Shown in pieces: positions 12,577-20,835 of a stretch of DNA of 64,000 bases. The notes under the pieces are model-generated. The model worked only from the letters and a program-made list of their open reading frames with translations, searched no databases and was not told the origin of the DNA. The translations under genes were made by a program, and so were the position numbers. Where the stretch lies: assembly GCA_963807305.1 (NCBI GenBank), contig CAWEBN010000007.1:1-64000 (forward strand). Direction: 5' to 3'. The DNA is from JAOPZW01 sp963807305. Lineage in GTDB: Bacteria > Actinomycetota > Thermoleophilia > Solirubrobacterales > Solirubrobacteraceae. Each line of letters opens with the position of its first letter. Positions within the stretch are counted from its first letter, which is position 1.

Positions 12577-13881
12577 ATGGAGAAGTTCGTCATCGACGGC
12601 GGTGTGCCGCTGCGCGGCACTGTCACACCCGCCGGGAACAAGAACGGCGCCCTGCCGATCCTCGCCGCCTCGGTCCTGACCACCGACGAGGTCGTCGTGC
12701 GCAACGTGCCGCGCATCCGCGACGTCGAGGCCATGCTGCGCGTGCTGCGCGGCCTGGGCGCGAACGCCGAGTGGCGCGATGACAACGAGATCGTCATCTG
12801 TGCCGCCGGCGTGGACCGCGAGGCCCACATCGATCGCGAGCACGCCGAGCGCATCCGCGCCTCCTTCCTGCTCGCCGGCCCGCTGCTGGCGCGCTTCGGG
12901 CGCGCCGCGATGCCGCCGCCCGGCGGCGACGTCATCGGGCGCCGGCGCCTGGATCCGCACATCGACGCCTTCCGCGCGCTCGGCGCCGTCTACGAGCACG
13001 GTCGCGACATCGGCCTCTCGGCGCCCAACGGCGGGCTGCGCGCCGGGGAGGTCTTCATGGACGAGCCGTCGGTCATGGCGACCGAGAACGCGCTCATGGC
13101 CGCGGCGCTCACGCCCGGCACGACGATCATCGGCAACGCCGCCTGCGAGCCCCACGTCCAGGACCTCGCGCGGATGCTCGTCAAGATGGGCGCCGACATC
13201 CGCGGCATCGGCTCCAACGTGCTGATCGTCAGCGGCAAGCACGAGCTCGGCGGCTGCACGCACGACGTCGGCCCCGACCACATCGAGATCGGCTCGTTCA
13301 TCGCGCTGGCCGGCGTGACCGGGGGCGAGATCACGATCCAGGGCACCGAGCCCGAGGACCTGCGCATGATCCGCCTCGTCTTCGGGCGCCTGGGGCTGCG
13401 CACCGAGGTGGACGGCGCCGACGTGATCGTGCCCGGCGAGCAGCAGCTCGTCGCCCAGCGCGACGTCGGCGAGTACAAGGCCAAGGTCCAGGACGGCCCG
13501 TGGCCCGCCTTCCCGGCCGACCTGACCTCGATCGCCATCGCGCTGGCCACGCAGTGCAGCGGCTCGGTCCTCGTGCACGAGTGGATGTTCGAGAACCGGA
13601 TGATCTTCACCGACAAGCTCGTCTCGATGGGCGCGGACATCGTGCTCTGCGACCCGCATCGCGCGATCGTCACCGGGCCCAGCCGCCTGCGCGGCGAGCG
13701 CCTGTCCTCGCCCGACATCCGGGCCGGGATGGCGATGCTCATCGCGGCCCTCTGCGCGGACGGGCGCAGCGAGATCCAGAACATCCGCGAGATCGACCGC
13801 GGCTACGAGCGCATCGACGAGCGCCTGCGCGACCTCGGGGCCCAGATCGAGCGGGTCGCCACCGAGCCCGCGCCAGTGTGA
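12577..13881 (+). CDS. murA: UDP-N-acetylglucosamine 1-carboxyvinyltransferase with Cys-to-Asp active site
   Basis: Transfers enolpyruvate from PEP to UDP-GlcNAc, the first committed step of peptidoglycan synthesis. The protein has 434 residues, slightly longer than the usual ~420. Lys22-Asn23 in GNKNGAL and the later FPADLTSIAIA motif (catalytic Asp) are present. The fosfomycin-reactive Cys of the loop is replaced by Asp118 (PPPGGDVIGRRRLD), as in mycobacteria. An in-frame ATG at 12517 exists, but homology begins with MEKFVIDGG at 12577. The stop overlaps the GTG of hisZ by 3 nt (GTGA), so both genes are translationally coupled. Confidence 0.96.
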   Translation: MEKFVIDGGVPLRGTVTPAGNKNGALPILAASVLTTDEVVVRNVPRIRDVEAMLRVLRGLGANAEWRDDNEIVICAAGVDREAHIDREHAERIRASFLLAGPLLARFGRAAMPPPGGDVIGRRRLDPHIDAFRALGAVYEHGRDIGLSAPNGGLRAGEVFMDEPSVMATENALMAAALTPGTTIIGNAACEPHVQDLARMLVKMGADIRGIGSNVLIVSGKHELGGCTHDVGPDHIEIGSFIALAGVTGGEITIQGTEPEDLRMIRLVFGRLGLRTEVDGADVIVPGEQQLVAQRDVGEYKAKVQDGPWPAFPADLTSIAIALATQCSGSVLVHEWMFENRMIFTDKLVSMGADIVLCDPHRAIVTGPSRLRGERLSSPDIRAGMAMLIAALCADGRSEIQNIREIDRGYERIDERLRDLGAQIERVATEPAPV

Positions 13882-14834
13882 TCCACCGCATCCCGAGCGG
13901 CACCCGCGACGTGCTCCCCGACGAGATGCGGGAGCTGCGCGCGATCACCGACGCCCTGCGCGGCGTCTTCGAGCGCCATGGCTATGGCGAGGTCTACACG
14001 CCGACGATCGAGTACGAGTCCGTGCTGCGCCGTGCCGACGGAGGCGCCCAGCCGGCCTACCGGGTGGTCGACGACCACGGCGACGTGCTGGCCCTGCGCG
14101 CGGACATGACGGTGCCGATCGCGCGGGTGGTGGCCTCGCGCTACCAGGCGGCCGAGCCGCCGCTGCGCTTCTGCTACGTCGCCCACGCCTACCGGCAGGT
14201 CACGCCGCACCGCGGCCAGATGCGCGAGTTCCTGCAGGCCGGCATCGAACTGGTCGGCGCGCCCGGGGCGGCGGGGACCGCCGAGGCGCTGACCGTGCTG
14301 TGCCACGCGCTGGACGCGGTCGGCCTCGACGGGTACCGCATCGGCCTCGGCGACGCCGCGCTGTATCCGGCGTTGCTGGCCGGCCTCGGCGTCGACGAGG
14401 ACCACCGCGAGCGCCTGCTCAACGAGCTGGCCACCAAGGACTTCGTCGGTCTCGAGCGCGAGGTGCGCGAGCTGGATCTCGCCGCCGGCGACGCCGACCT
14501 GCTCGTACGCGTACCGCAGCTGCGCGGCGGGTCCGACGTCCTGGAGGCCCCGCCGGGGCCGGTGGCCGACGCGCTGCGCGGCCTGCGCGACGTTCTCGAT
14601 CTGCTCGAGGAGGCCGTCGCCGAGCACGTCATCTTCGACCTCGGCCTCGCCCGCGGCCTGGGCTACTACACCGGCGCGGTCTTCGACGTCTACGACCCCG
14701 CGCTCGGCGAGCCGCTGGGCGGCGGCGGGCGCTACGACGACCTGCTCGGGCGCTTCGGCCGCGCGCTGCCGGCTGTGGGCTTCGCCATCGGCGTCGACCG
14801 GCTGCACGCAGCGCTGGCCGGGGAGGGCCGGTGA
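13878..14834 (+). CDS. hisZ: ATP phosphoribosyltransferase regulatory subunit
   Basis: A 318-residue paralogue of histidyl-tRNA synthetase that has no aminoacylation role. It binds short-form HisG and gives it histidine feedback control. The start VIHRIPSGTRDVLPDE and motifs such as FCYVAHAYRQ, GQMREFLQAGIELVG and GGGGRYDDLLGRFG are the class II catalytic-domain remnants. It lacks the C-terminal anticodon-binding domain, which separates it from HisS. The GTG start overlaps the murA stop (GTGA) and its own stop overlaps hisG in the same way. Confidence 0.92.
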   Translation: MIHRIPSGTRDVLPDEMRELRAITDALRGVFERHGYGEVYTPTIEYESVLRRADGGAQPAYRVVDDHGDVLALRADMTVPIARVVASRYQAAEPPLRFCYVAHAYRQVTPHRGQMREFLQAGIELVGAPGAAGTAEALTVLCHALDAVGLDGYRIGLGDAALYPALLAGLGVDEDHRERLLNELATKDFVGLEREVRELDLAAGDADLLVRVPQLRGGSDVLEAPPGPVADALRGLRDVLDLLEEAVAEHVIFDLGLARGLGYYTGAVFDVYDPALGEPLGGGGRYDDLLGRFGRALPAVGFAIGVDRLHAALAGEGR

Positions 14835-15466
14835 ACCGCTTCGGGCTGACCTTCGCGGTGCCCCGCGGCGCGCTGCTCGACGAGACCCTCGACGCGCTGG
14901 AGCGCATCGGGGTCGACGCGAGCGAGGTGCGGACCAACGACCGCCGGCTCCTCTTCGCCGACGTCGGGATCGTCACCATGCGCCCGTCCGACGTGCCCAC
15001 CTACGTCGAGGCCGGGGCCGCCGACATCGGGATCGTGGGCAAGGACGTGCTCATGGAGCAGCGCGAGCGCCAGGTCTTCGAGCTGCTCGACCTCGGGTAC
15101 GGGGGCTGCACGATGGTGCTCGCCACCGTCGCCGGCGAGCCCGATCCGGCCGCCGAGGCGCTGCGCCGCCTGGGCGTCATGCGCGTGGCGACCAAGTACC
15201 CGCGCCTGGCGGCGCGGTGGCTGGAGGACACCGGGCGCCAGGCCGAGATCGTCGAGGTCAAGGGCTCGGTCGAGCTGGCGCCGCTCACCGGCCTGGTCGA
15301 GGCGATCGTCGACCTCACCGCGACGGGGACCACGCTGCGCGAGAACGGCCTCGTCGTGCGCGAGGAGATCATCACGTCGACCGCGCGGCTGATCGCCAAC
15401 CCGGTCGCCCACAAGCTCAAGGCGGCAGCCATCGACGAGGTCGTGGAGGGGCTGCGTGGCGATTGA
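14831..15466 (+). CDS. hisG: ATP phosphoribosyltransferase, short form
   Basis: Condenses ATP with PRPP, the first step of histidine synthesis. With 211 residues it is the short form (HisG-S) that lacks the C-terminal regulatory domain, in agreement with the adjacent hisZ. Visible motifs are the N-terminal FAVPRGALLDE, the AADIGIVGKDVL region and the PRPP-binding loop DLTATGTTLRENGL near residues 157-170. GTG start at 14831, overlapping the hisZ stop by 4 nt. hisD begins 11 nt before its stop. Confidence 0.95.
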   Translation: MNRFGLTFAVPRGALLDETLDALERIGVDASEVRTNDRRLLFADVGIVTMRPSDVPTYVEAGAADIGIVGKDVLMEQRERQVFELLDLGYGGCTMVLATVAGEPDPAAEALRRLGVMRVATKYPRLAARWLEDTGRQAEIVEVKGSVELAPLTGLVEAIVDLTATGTTLRENGLVVREEIITSTARLIANPVAHKLKAAAIDEVVEGLRGD

Positions 15467-16676
15467 GCGCTTCGCGCTCGGCGATCCGGCGCAGGTGGCG
15501 GCAGCGGTCCGGGCGCTGGCGCCCGGCGCGGCGTCGGTGGCCGACGCGGTGGCCGGCATCGTCGCCGACGTGCGCGCCCGCGGCGACGCTGCGCTGAGCG
15601 AGTACGTCGAGCGCTTCGACGATGTTCGCGGCCCGCTGCGGGTGGGCTCCGACGAGCTGCAGCGCGCCCTCGAGGACCTCGACGACGACGTCCGCGCGGG
15701 GCTGGAGGTGGCGATCGCCAACGTGCACGCGGTCGCCATCGCCGGGCGCGACGACGAGCGCGAGGTGCTCCTGCCCGCCGGCCAGGTCATCCGCCTGCGG
15801 GAGGTGCCCGTGCTCCGCGCCGCCATCTACGTCCCCGGCGGGCGCGCGCCCTACCCGTCGACCGTCGTGATGGGCGTCGTCACCGCGCGCGCGGCGGGCG
15901 TCGAGGAGGTCGTCGTGTGCGCGCCCGGCGCGCATCCGGCCATCCTCGCCGCCTGCGCGCTGTGCGGGGCCGACGCCGTCTTTCGCATGGGCGGCGCCCA
16001 CGCCGTCGCGGCGCTCGCCTACGGCACCGAGAGCGTGCCGCGCGCCGACGTCATCGCGGGCCCCGGCAACCTCTACGTGCAGGAGGCCAAGCGGCTGGTC
16101 AGCGGCGACGTCGGCATCGACGGCTTCGCCGGCCCGTCCGACGTGGTCGTGCTGGCCGCCGGGGGCGCCGACCCGGCGCTGGTCGGCATCGACCTCGCCG
16201 CGCAGGCCGAGCACGGTGAGGGCACCATCGTCTGTGCGGTCAGCGACGACCCGGCGCTGCTCGACGCGATCGCCTTCGACCCCGGCACAGCGGCGGCGGC
16301 GCTGGTGGACGCCCCCGACCTCGAGGCCGCGATGGACTTCGCCGAGGCCTTCGCGCCCGAGCACCTCGAGCTGATCGGACCCGAGGCCGAGGAGCTCGCC
16401 CCGCGCGTGCGCAACGCCGGCTGCGTGTTCGTCGGCGCCGAGAGCGCCACGGCCTTCGGCGACTACGTCGCCGGCTCGAACCACACGCTGCCCACCGGCG
16501 GGGCCGCGCGCTTCGCCTCGGGCCTGAGCCCGCGCCACTTCCGCCGGCGCATGAGCGAGGTGCGCATCGGCCCCGCCGCCGACGCGCTGGCGCGCGCCGG
16601 CGCGCCCGTCGCGCGGGCCGAGGGCTTCGAGCGCCACGCGGCGTCGATGGAGGTACGGGAGAATCCCGGCCCGTGA
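15456..16676 (+). CDS. hisD: histidinol dehydrogenase
   Basis: Catalyses the last two steps of histidine synthesis, L-histidinol to L-histidine, with NAD and zinc. 406 residues, slightly short of the usual ~430. The central motif (IAGPGNLYVQEAKR, then DGFAGPSD) is the family signature. Zn-binding Gln/His occur in AQAEHGEGT and the catalytic Glu-His pair in FAPEHLEL. GSNHTLPTGGAARF marks the C-terminal region. It overlaps hisG by 11 nt and hisB by 4 nt. Confidence 0.96.
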   Translation: MAIERFALGDPAQVAAAVRALAPGAASVADAVAGIVADVRARGDAALSEYVERFDDVRGPLRVGSDELQRALEDLDDDVRAGLEVAIANVHAVAIAGRDDEREVLLPAGQVIRLREVPVLRAAIYVPGGRAPYPSTVVMGVVTARAAGVEEVVVCAPGAHPAILAACALCGADAVFRMGGAHAVAALAYGTESVPRADVIAGPGNLYVQEAKRLVSGDVGIDGFAGPSDVVVLAAGGADPALVGIDLAAQAEHGEGTIVCAVSDDPALLDAIAFDPGTAAAALVDAPDLEAAMDFAEAFAPEHLELIGPEAEELAPRVRNAGCVFVGAESATAFGDYVAGSNHTLPTGGAARFASGLSPRHFRRRMSEVRIGPAADALARAGAPVARAEGFERHAASMEVRENPGP

Positions 16677-17266
16677 AGCGAACGGCGAACATCGCGCGCG
16701 AGACCAAGGAGACGAGCGTCACGCTCTCGCTGGGCCTGGACGGCACCGGCGCGGGCACTCGCGCCACCGGCGTCGGCTTCCTGGACCACATGCTCGACCT
16801 GCTGGCCCGCCACGGCCGCCTCGACCTCGAGGTGCAGGTCCGCGGCGACCTCGAGACGGGCGCGCACCACACCGTCGAGGACACGGGGATCGTCTTCGGG
16901 CAGGCGCTCGACCGCGCGCTGGGCGACCGCGCCGGGATCACGCGCTACGGCGCGGCCACGGTGCCGATGGACGAGGCCCGAGCGTCGTGCGCCATCGACA
17001 TCTCCGGGCGCCCCTACTGCCACTTCGCGGCCGACCTGCCGCCTGGCGGCACGGGCGGCTTCGACCACGAGCTGACCGAGGAGTTCTTCCGCGCGGTGGC
17101 CAACGCCGCGCGCATGACGATCCACGTCGACGTCGAGGCCGGCACCAACGCCCACCACATGATCGAGGCGGCCTTCAAGGCCTTCGCCCGCGCGCTGCGC
17201 GCCGCGGTGGCCATCGACCCGACGGAGCCAGGCGTTCCGTCGACGAAGGGGACGCTGACGCAGTGA
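16673..17266 (+). CDS. hisB: imidazoleglycerol-phosphate dehydratase
   Basis: Dehydrates imidazoleglycerol phosphate in the histidine pathway. The protein has 197 residues and is monofunctional, without the phosphatase domain of E. coli HisB. The duplicated manganese-binding motifs are visible as FLDHMLDLLARHG and GAHHTVEDTGIVFG in the first half and FDHELTEEFF plus GTNAHHMIEAAFKAFARAL in the second half. The GTG start overlaps hisD by 4 nt (GTGA). Confidence 0.96.
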   Translation: MKRTANIARETKETSVTLSLGLDGTGAGTRATGVGFLDHMLDLLARHGRLDLEVQVRGDLETGAHHTVEDTGIVFGQALDRALGDRAGITRYGAATVPMDEARASCAIDISGRPYCHFAADLPPGGTGGFDHELTEEFFRAVANAARMTIHVDVEAGTNAHHMIEAAFKAFARALRAAVAIDPTEPGVPSTKGTLTQ

Positions 17267-17889
17267 CCACCGTCGGGATCGTCGACCACGGGATGGGCAA
17301 CCGCCGCAGCGTCGAGAAGGCGCTCGAGCGCGTCGGGGCCCGCGTCGCGCTGACCGCCGACCACGACGCGCTGCGCGCCGCCGACGGCCTGGTCGTCCCC
17401 GGCGTGGGGGCCTTCGCCGCGGCCATGCGCGCCATGCGCGAGCTCGGCCTCGACGAGCTGGTGGTGGAGCGCGCGAGGGCGGGGAGGCCGGTGCTGGGCC
17501 TGTGCCTGGGCATGCAGCTGCTCTTCGACTCGTCGACCGAGCTCGGCGGCGATCGCGGGCTCGGGCTGCTGCCGGGCCGGGTCGTGGCGCTGGAGCCCGG
17601 TGAGCTGAAGATCCCGCACATCGGCTGGAACGAGGTCGCCTTCACGCGCTCTTCGCCGCTGCTCGACGGCCTCGGCGACCACGCGGCCTTCTACCACGTG
17701 CACTCGTTCGTGGCGCGGCCCGACGACGAGGGCGACGTGCTCGGCCGCGGCGACTACGACGGCCCGTTCACCTCGATCGTCGGGCGCGGCGACGTCTACG
17801 GCGTGCAGTTCCACCCCGAGAAGTCCTCGGCCGCCGGCCTGGCGCTGCTGGCCAACTTCACCGCGGTGTGCGCGCGGGTGGCAGCCTGA
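17263..17889 (+). CDS. hisH: imidazole glycerol phosphate synthase, glutaminase subunit
   Basis: Releases ammonia from glutamine and passes it to HisF. The protein has 208 residues. The triad is visible: nucleophile Cys81 in LGLCLGMQLL and the His/Glu pair in QFHPEKSS near the C-terminus. The oxyanion strand PGVGAF is present. A longer in-frame reading upstream is an artefact; the GTG at 17263 overlaps the hisB stop (GTGA) and starts the conserved VGIVDHGMGN. Confidence 0.95.
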   Translation: MTTVGIVDHGMGNRRSVEKALERVGARVALTADHDALRAADGLVVPGVGAFAAAMRAMRELGLDELVVERARAGRPVLGLCLGMQLLFDSSTELGGDRGLGLLPGRVVALEPGELKIPHIGWNEVAFTRSSPLLDGLGDHAAFYHVHSFVARPDDEGDVLGRGDYDGPFTSIVGRGDVYGVQFHPEKSSAAGLALLANFTAVCARVAA

Positions 17890-18624
17890 GTGATCCTCTA
17901 CCCGGCCATCGACATCGCCGAGGGCCAGGCCGTGCGCCTCGTCCAGGGCGACTTCGCCGAGAAGACGGTGTACCGCGACTCGCCGCTGGAGGCCGCACGC
18001 GCGTGGGTCGACGCGGGCGCGCGCTTCCTGCACGTCGTCGACCTCGACGGCGCGCGCACCGGCAGCCCCAAGTCGCTCGCCCACCTCGAGCAGATCGCGC
18101 ACCAGTTGCGGGTGCCTGTCCAGTACGGGGGCGGCCTGCGCTCGCTGCCCGCGGTGCGCGACGCGCTGCGCGCCGGCGCCGAGCGGGTCATCCTCGGGAC
18201 CGCGGCCTACACCGACGTCGACTTCCTCGACGACGTGCTCGGGGCGTTCCGCGAGCGCGTGATCGTGTCGGTCGACACGCGCGGCGGCAACATCTCGACC
18301 TCCGGGTGGCAGCAGACGACCCAGATGCCGGCCGAGTCGGTCATCGAGCGCCTGCAGAACCGCGGCGTGCGCTCGTTCATCTACACGAACGTCGACAAGG
18401 ACGGGATGCTCGGCGGCCCCGACCCCGACGAGGTGCGACGGATCGCGGGCGTCGTGCGCGGGCGCTTTTTGTACTCGGGCGGCATCGGGACGCTCGACCA
18501 CCTGCGGGCCCTGCGCGACCTGCGCCAGGTCAACCTCGGCGGCGTGATCGTCGGCAAGGCCCTCTACGAGGGCAACTTCACCGTGCCCGAGGGCCAGGAG
18601 GCGCTCGAGCCGGCTCGTGGCTGA
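17890..18624 (+). CDS. hisA: phosphoribosylformimino-5-aminoimidazole carboxamide ribotide isomerase
   Basis: Amadori isomerase of the histidine pathway, a TIM barrel of 244 residues. The two catalytic Asp residues lie in YPAIDIAEG (D8) and VSVDTRGGN (about 129). Phosphate-binding loops are QYGGGLR and YSGGIGT. PriA-type dual activity (also TrpF) is possible in actinobacteria. The sequence is compatible with it, but I cannot tell from inspection. It starts with GTG directly after the hisH stop and is the last gene of the uninterrupted his run. Confidence 0.94.
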   Translation: MILYPAIDIAEGQAVRLVQGDFAEKTVYRDSPLEAARAWVDAGARFLHVVDLDGARTGSPKSLAHLEQIAHQLRVPVQYGGGLRSLPAVRDALRAGAERVILGTAAYTDVDFLDDVLGAFRERVIVSVDTRGGNISTSGWQQTTQMPAESVIERLQNRGVRSFIYTNVDKDGMLGGPDPDEVRRIAGVVRGRFLYSGGIGTLDHLRALRDLRQVNLGGVIVGKALYEGNFTVPEGQEALEPARG

Positions 18625-18676
18625 GCGCTTGCCGGCCCCGGGCAGCCTCGAGCTGCTGTCGGCGCTGCGACCCTAG
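18617..18676 (+). pseudogene. 19-codon ORF after hisA, possible gene remnant
   Basis: A GTG overlaps the hisA stop in the same style as the other his genes (GTGGCTGA) and opens a frame of 19 codons that ends in TAG. That TAG shares a CTAG palindrome with the stop of the minus-strand gene that follows. It may be the truncated 5' end of a gene lost when the inverted cassette arrived, or it may be chance. No family is recognisable. Confidence 0.25.
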
Positions 18677-19167
18677 GCCGGGCAGCCCAGCTCGTCGTCG
18701 AGGACGATGTCGGCGGCGTCCGCGCCGGGCGACGGGAAGCGCGCCTTGAAGGTGAACGCGTGGGGCGTCGGCCCGTGGACGCGCAGGTGCTCGAGGCGCT
18801 CCTTGGCCTCGTCGACCGTCGGGATCGCGCCGGCAGCGACCCACCACAGGACCATGTAGGGCTTCATCGCCTCGAACCACTCGCGCCGGCGGCGCATGAC
18901 CTCGACGTGCCCGCTGCGGTAGACGAAGGCCGCGAGGTCGTCGATCGACTCCCAGACCGACATGTTGACGATCATGCGGTCGTCCTCGTAGGGGCGCAGG
19001 GCGGTGGCGTTGCCGTCCTCGGTCTGCAGCCGCCAGACGAAGCCGGGGGAGGCGTCCGCGACCGCGTTGACCGGGTCGAGGAGCGCCATGAACTCGGCCA
19101 TCACCGGCCCGTCGACAGCGCCCCGGGCGCGGCCGATGTTGAGCTGCGCGATGTGGAAGGCGGTCAT
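18673..19167 (-). CDS. DUF3291 domain protein
   Basis: A 164-residue protein of the DUF3291 (ABM-like) family, function unknown. Typical features are the start FHIAQLNIGRARG, the segment GFVWRLQTEDGNA, the NMSVWESIDDLAAFVYRSGH core and the block REWFEAMKPYMVLWWVAAG. No signal peptide or membrane segment. It overlaps the upstream PPOX gene by 4 nt (ATGA), so the two form a minus-strand pair set into the plus-strand his region. Confidence 0.85.
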   Translation of the reverse strand: MTAFHIAQLNIGRARGAVDGPVMAEFMALLDPVNAVADASPGFVWRLQTEDGNATALRPYEDDRMIVNMSVWESIDDLAAFVYRSGHVEVMRRRREWFEAMKPYMVLWWVAAGAIPTVDEAKERLEHLRVHGPTPHAFTFKARFPSPGADAADIVLDDELGCPA

Positions 19168-19598
19168 TCGTACCCCGCGATGTCGGTCTGGGCGAGGACG
19201 TGATCGGCGTGCAGGCGCACGAGCAGCTCCCCGTCGACGGCGTTGCGCTCGCCGAACTCCGCGGCGCGCTCGTCGCCCATGTAGCGCGCGCCGATCGCGG
19301 TGGCCCAGCGGCGCAGGTCGTCGTGGTCGGTCGTGATGGTGACCGTGCCCGTGACGCTCACGAAGCCATACGGCGGGCGCTCGTCGTCGACACACAACGC
19401 GGCGATCCCGTTGCGGACCAGCGAACGGCCCTTGATCGAGTGTGCGCCGGTGTTGAAGACGAAGTCGGCGCCGTCCAGCACGAACCAGATCGGCACGACG
19501 TGGGGGCGGCCGTCGTGTCGCGTCGTGGCGAGCTTCCCGGTGCGCGTGCCCTCGCTGACGAAGGCGTGCCACTCCGCGGCGTCCATGGTGCGGGGCAT
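19164..19598 (-). CDS. PPOX-class (pyridoxamine-5'-phosphate-oxidase-like) flavin/F420 protein
   Basis: A 144-residue split-barrel protein. The segment GKLATTRHDGRPHVVPIWFV and the following NTGAHSIKGRSLVRNG are typical of the PPOX class, whose actinobacterial members often use F420 (TIGR03618-like) or FMN. Cofactor and substrate cannot be fixed by reading. ATG at 19598, with TATCTT 6 nt upstream on the minus strand. It is the first gene of the two-gene cassette and divergent from the aminotransferase, with only 18 bp between start codons. Confidence 0.84.
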   Translation of the reverse strand: MPRTMDAAEWHAFVSEGTRTGKLATTRHDGRPHVVPIWFVLDGADFVFNTGAHSIKGRSLVRNGIAALCVDDERPPYGFVSVTGTVTITTDHDDLRRWATAIGARYMGDERAAEFGERNAVDGELLVRLHADHVLAQTDIAGYE

Positions 19599-19604
19599 GG
19601 CGCG

Positions 19605-19610
19605 AAGATA
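19605..19610 (-). promoter_or_regulatory. -10-like hexamer of the PPOX gene
   Basis: TATCTT on the minus strand ends 6 nt before the ATG. It sits in the 18-bp gap to the divergent aminotransferase gene. Confidence 0.45.
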
Positions 19611-19616
19611 CCGGGC

Positions 19617-20750
19617 ATGAGCGGCCCGCCTCCGAAGCTCTTCGACGCGCTCCCCGAGCACTACTTCACGCGCATCGTCCATGCGGCGGCCGCAGCGCGG
19701 GCGCTGCCCGGCCCCCGCCTGATCGACCTCGGCCGCGGCAACCCCGACCTGCCGCCGCCCGCGGTCGCGCTCGAGGCGCTGCAGGCCGAGCTCGCGGCCT
19801 CCGGCGGCATGCACGGCTACCCGCCCTTCCAGGGCCGCGCCGAGCTGCGCGAGGCGATCGCGGCCCACTACCGCGCCGATCACGGCGTGGAGCTCGATCC
19901 CGAGCGCGAGGTCGCCGTCGTGCCGGGGACCAAGACCGCGATCATGCTCGCCGTGCTGGCCTGCGTCGACGCGGGCCAGGCGGTCGCCCTGCCGGACCCC
20001 GGCTACCCGGACTACCTGTCCGCCGTCGCGCTGGCGGGTGCGCGCAGGGTGGCGCTGACGCTCGACCCCGCCGCCGGCTGGCAGCCCGACTTCGGCGCGC
20101 TGGGCGACGAGCGCCCAGCGCTCGTGGTCCTCAACTACCCCTCCAACCCGTGCGCCGCGTGCGAGGCGCCGGGGACGTTCGAGGCTGCCGTCGCCTGGGC
20201 GCACGAGCACGGCAGCCCGCTGCTCAACGACCTCGCCTACGCCTTCCTGGCCTTCGACGGGCGCCGCGCGCGCAGCGTGCTCGAGGTCGACGGGGCCCGC
20301 GAGGTGGCCGTCGAGCTGTGGTCGCCCTCCAAGGTCTACGGCATGGCCGGCTGGCGGGTGGGCTTCGCGGTCGGCAACGCGGAGATCGTCGGACGCATCC
20401 GCGAGCTGCTCGACCACCTCGCCGCCGGCGTCCCCGTCGCCCTCCAGCACGGGCTCGTGGCGGCGCTGAGCGGCGACCAGTCGCACGTCGCCGAGCGCTT
20501 CGAGGTCTATCGGCGCCGCCGCGACGTGCTCGTCGAGGGCCTCGGGCTCGAGCCCCCGGAGGGCACCTTCTACGCCTGGTGGCGGCTCCCGGACGGGCTG
20601 ACGCCCGAGCGTCTGATCGAGCGGGCACGCGTCGCGGTCGCGCCCGGCGAGGGCTTCGGCGCGCGCGGCGCGGGCTACGCGCGCCTGTCGCTGGCCGTCG
20701 ACGACGACGACCTGGCCGAAGGCGTGGCGCGCCTGGCGGCGGCGGAGTAG
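19617..20750 (+). CDS. class I/II pyridoxal-phosphate aminotransferase
   Basis: 377 residues, fold-type I. The PLP lysine is in SPSKVYGMAGWRVGF; the other markers are the LNYPSNPC turn (normally NPT) and DLAYAF with the cofactor Asp/Tyr. The overall pattern (GMHGYPPFQGRAELREAIA, PGYPDYLS) is closest to the aspartate/alanine/LL-DAP group rather than classical HisC. It lies between hisA and hisF, and no hisC is present nearby, so it is a candidate for the histidinol-phosphate aminotransferase step, but this is only inference from position. ATG at 19617 begins the conserved region; a longer reading upstream crosses the divergent gene. Confidence 0.88.
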   Translation: MSGPPPKLFDALPEHYFTRIVHAAAAARALPGPRLIDLGRGNPDLPPPAVALEALQAELAASGGMHGYPPFQGRAELREAIAAHYRADHGVELDPEREVAVVPGTKTAIMLAVLACVDAGQAVALPDPGYPDYLSAVALAGARRVALTLDPAAGWQPDFGALGDERPALVVLNYPSNPCAACEAPGTFEAAVAWAHEHGSPLLNDLAYAFLAFDGRRARSVLEVDGAREVAVELWSPSKVYGMAGWRVGFAVGNAEIVGRIRELLDHLAAGVPVALQHGLVAALSGDQSHVAERFEVYRRRRDVLVEGLGLEPPEGTFYAWWRLPDGLTPERLIERARVAVAPGEGFGARGAGYARLSLAVDDDDLAEGVARLAAAE

Positions 20751-20822
20751 CTCCTCGCCTACGACGACGTGGACGAGCACCTGAGCGCGATTACCCGCGG
20801 CCCGGTCGCGGTCGCCGCCACG

Positions 20823-20828
20823 TAGCCT
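20823..20828 (+). promoter_or_regulatory. -10-like hexamer of hisF
   Basis: TAGCCT ends 7 nt before the hisF GTG. It suggests that hisF has its own promoter after its separation from hisA. Confidence 0.45.
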
Positions 20829-20835
20829 GGAGGGC

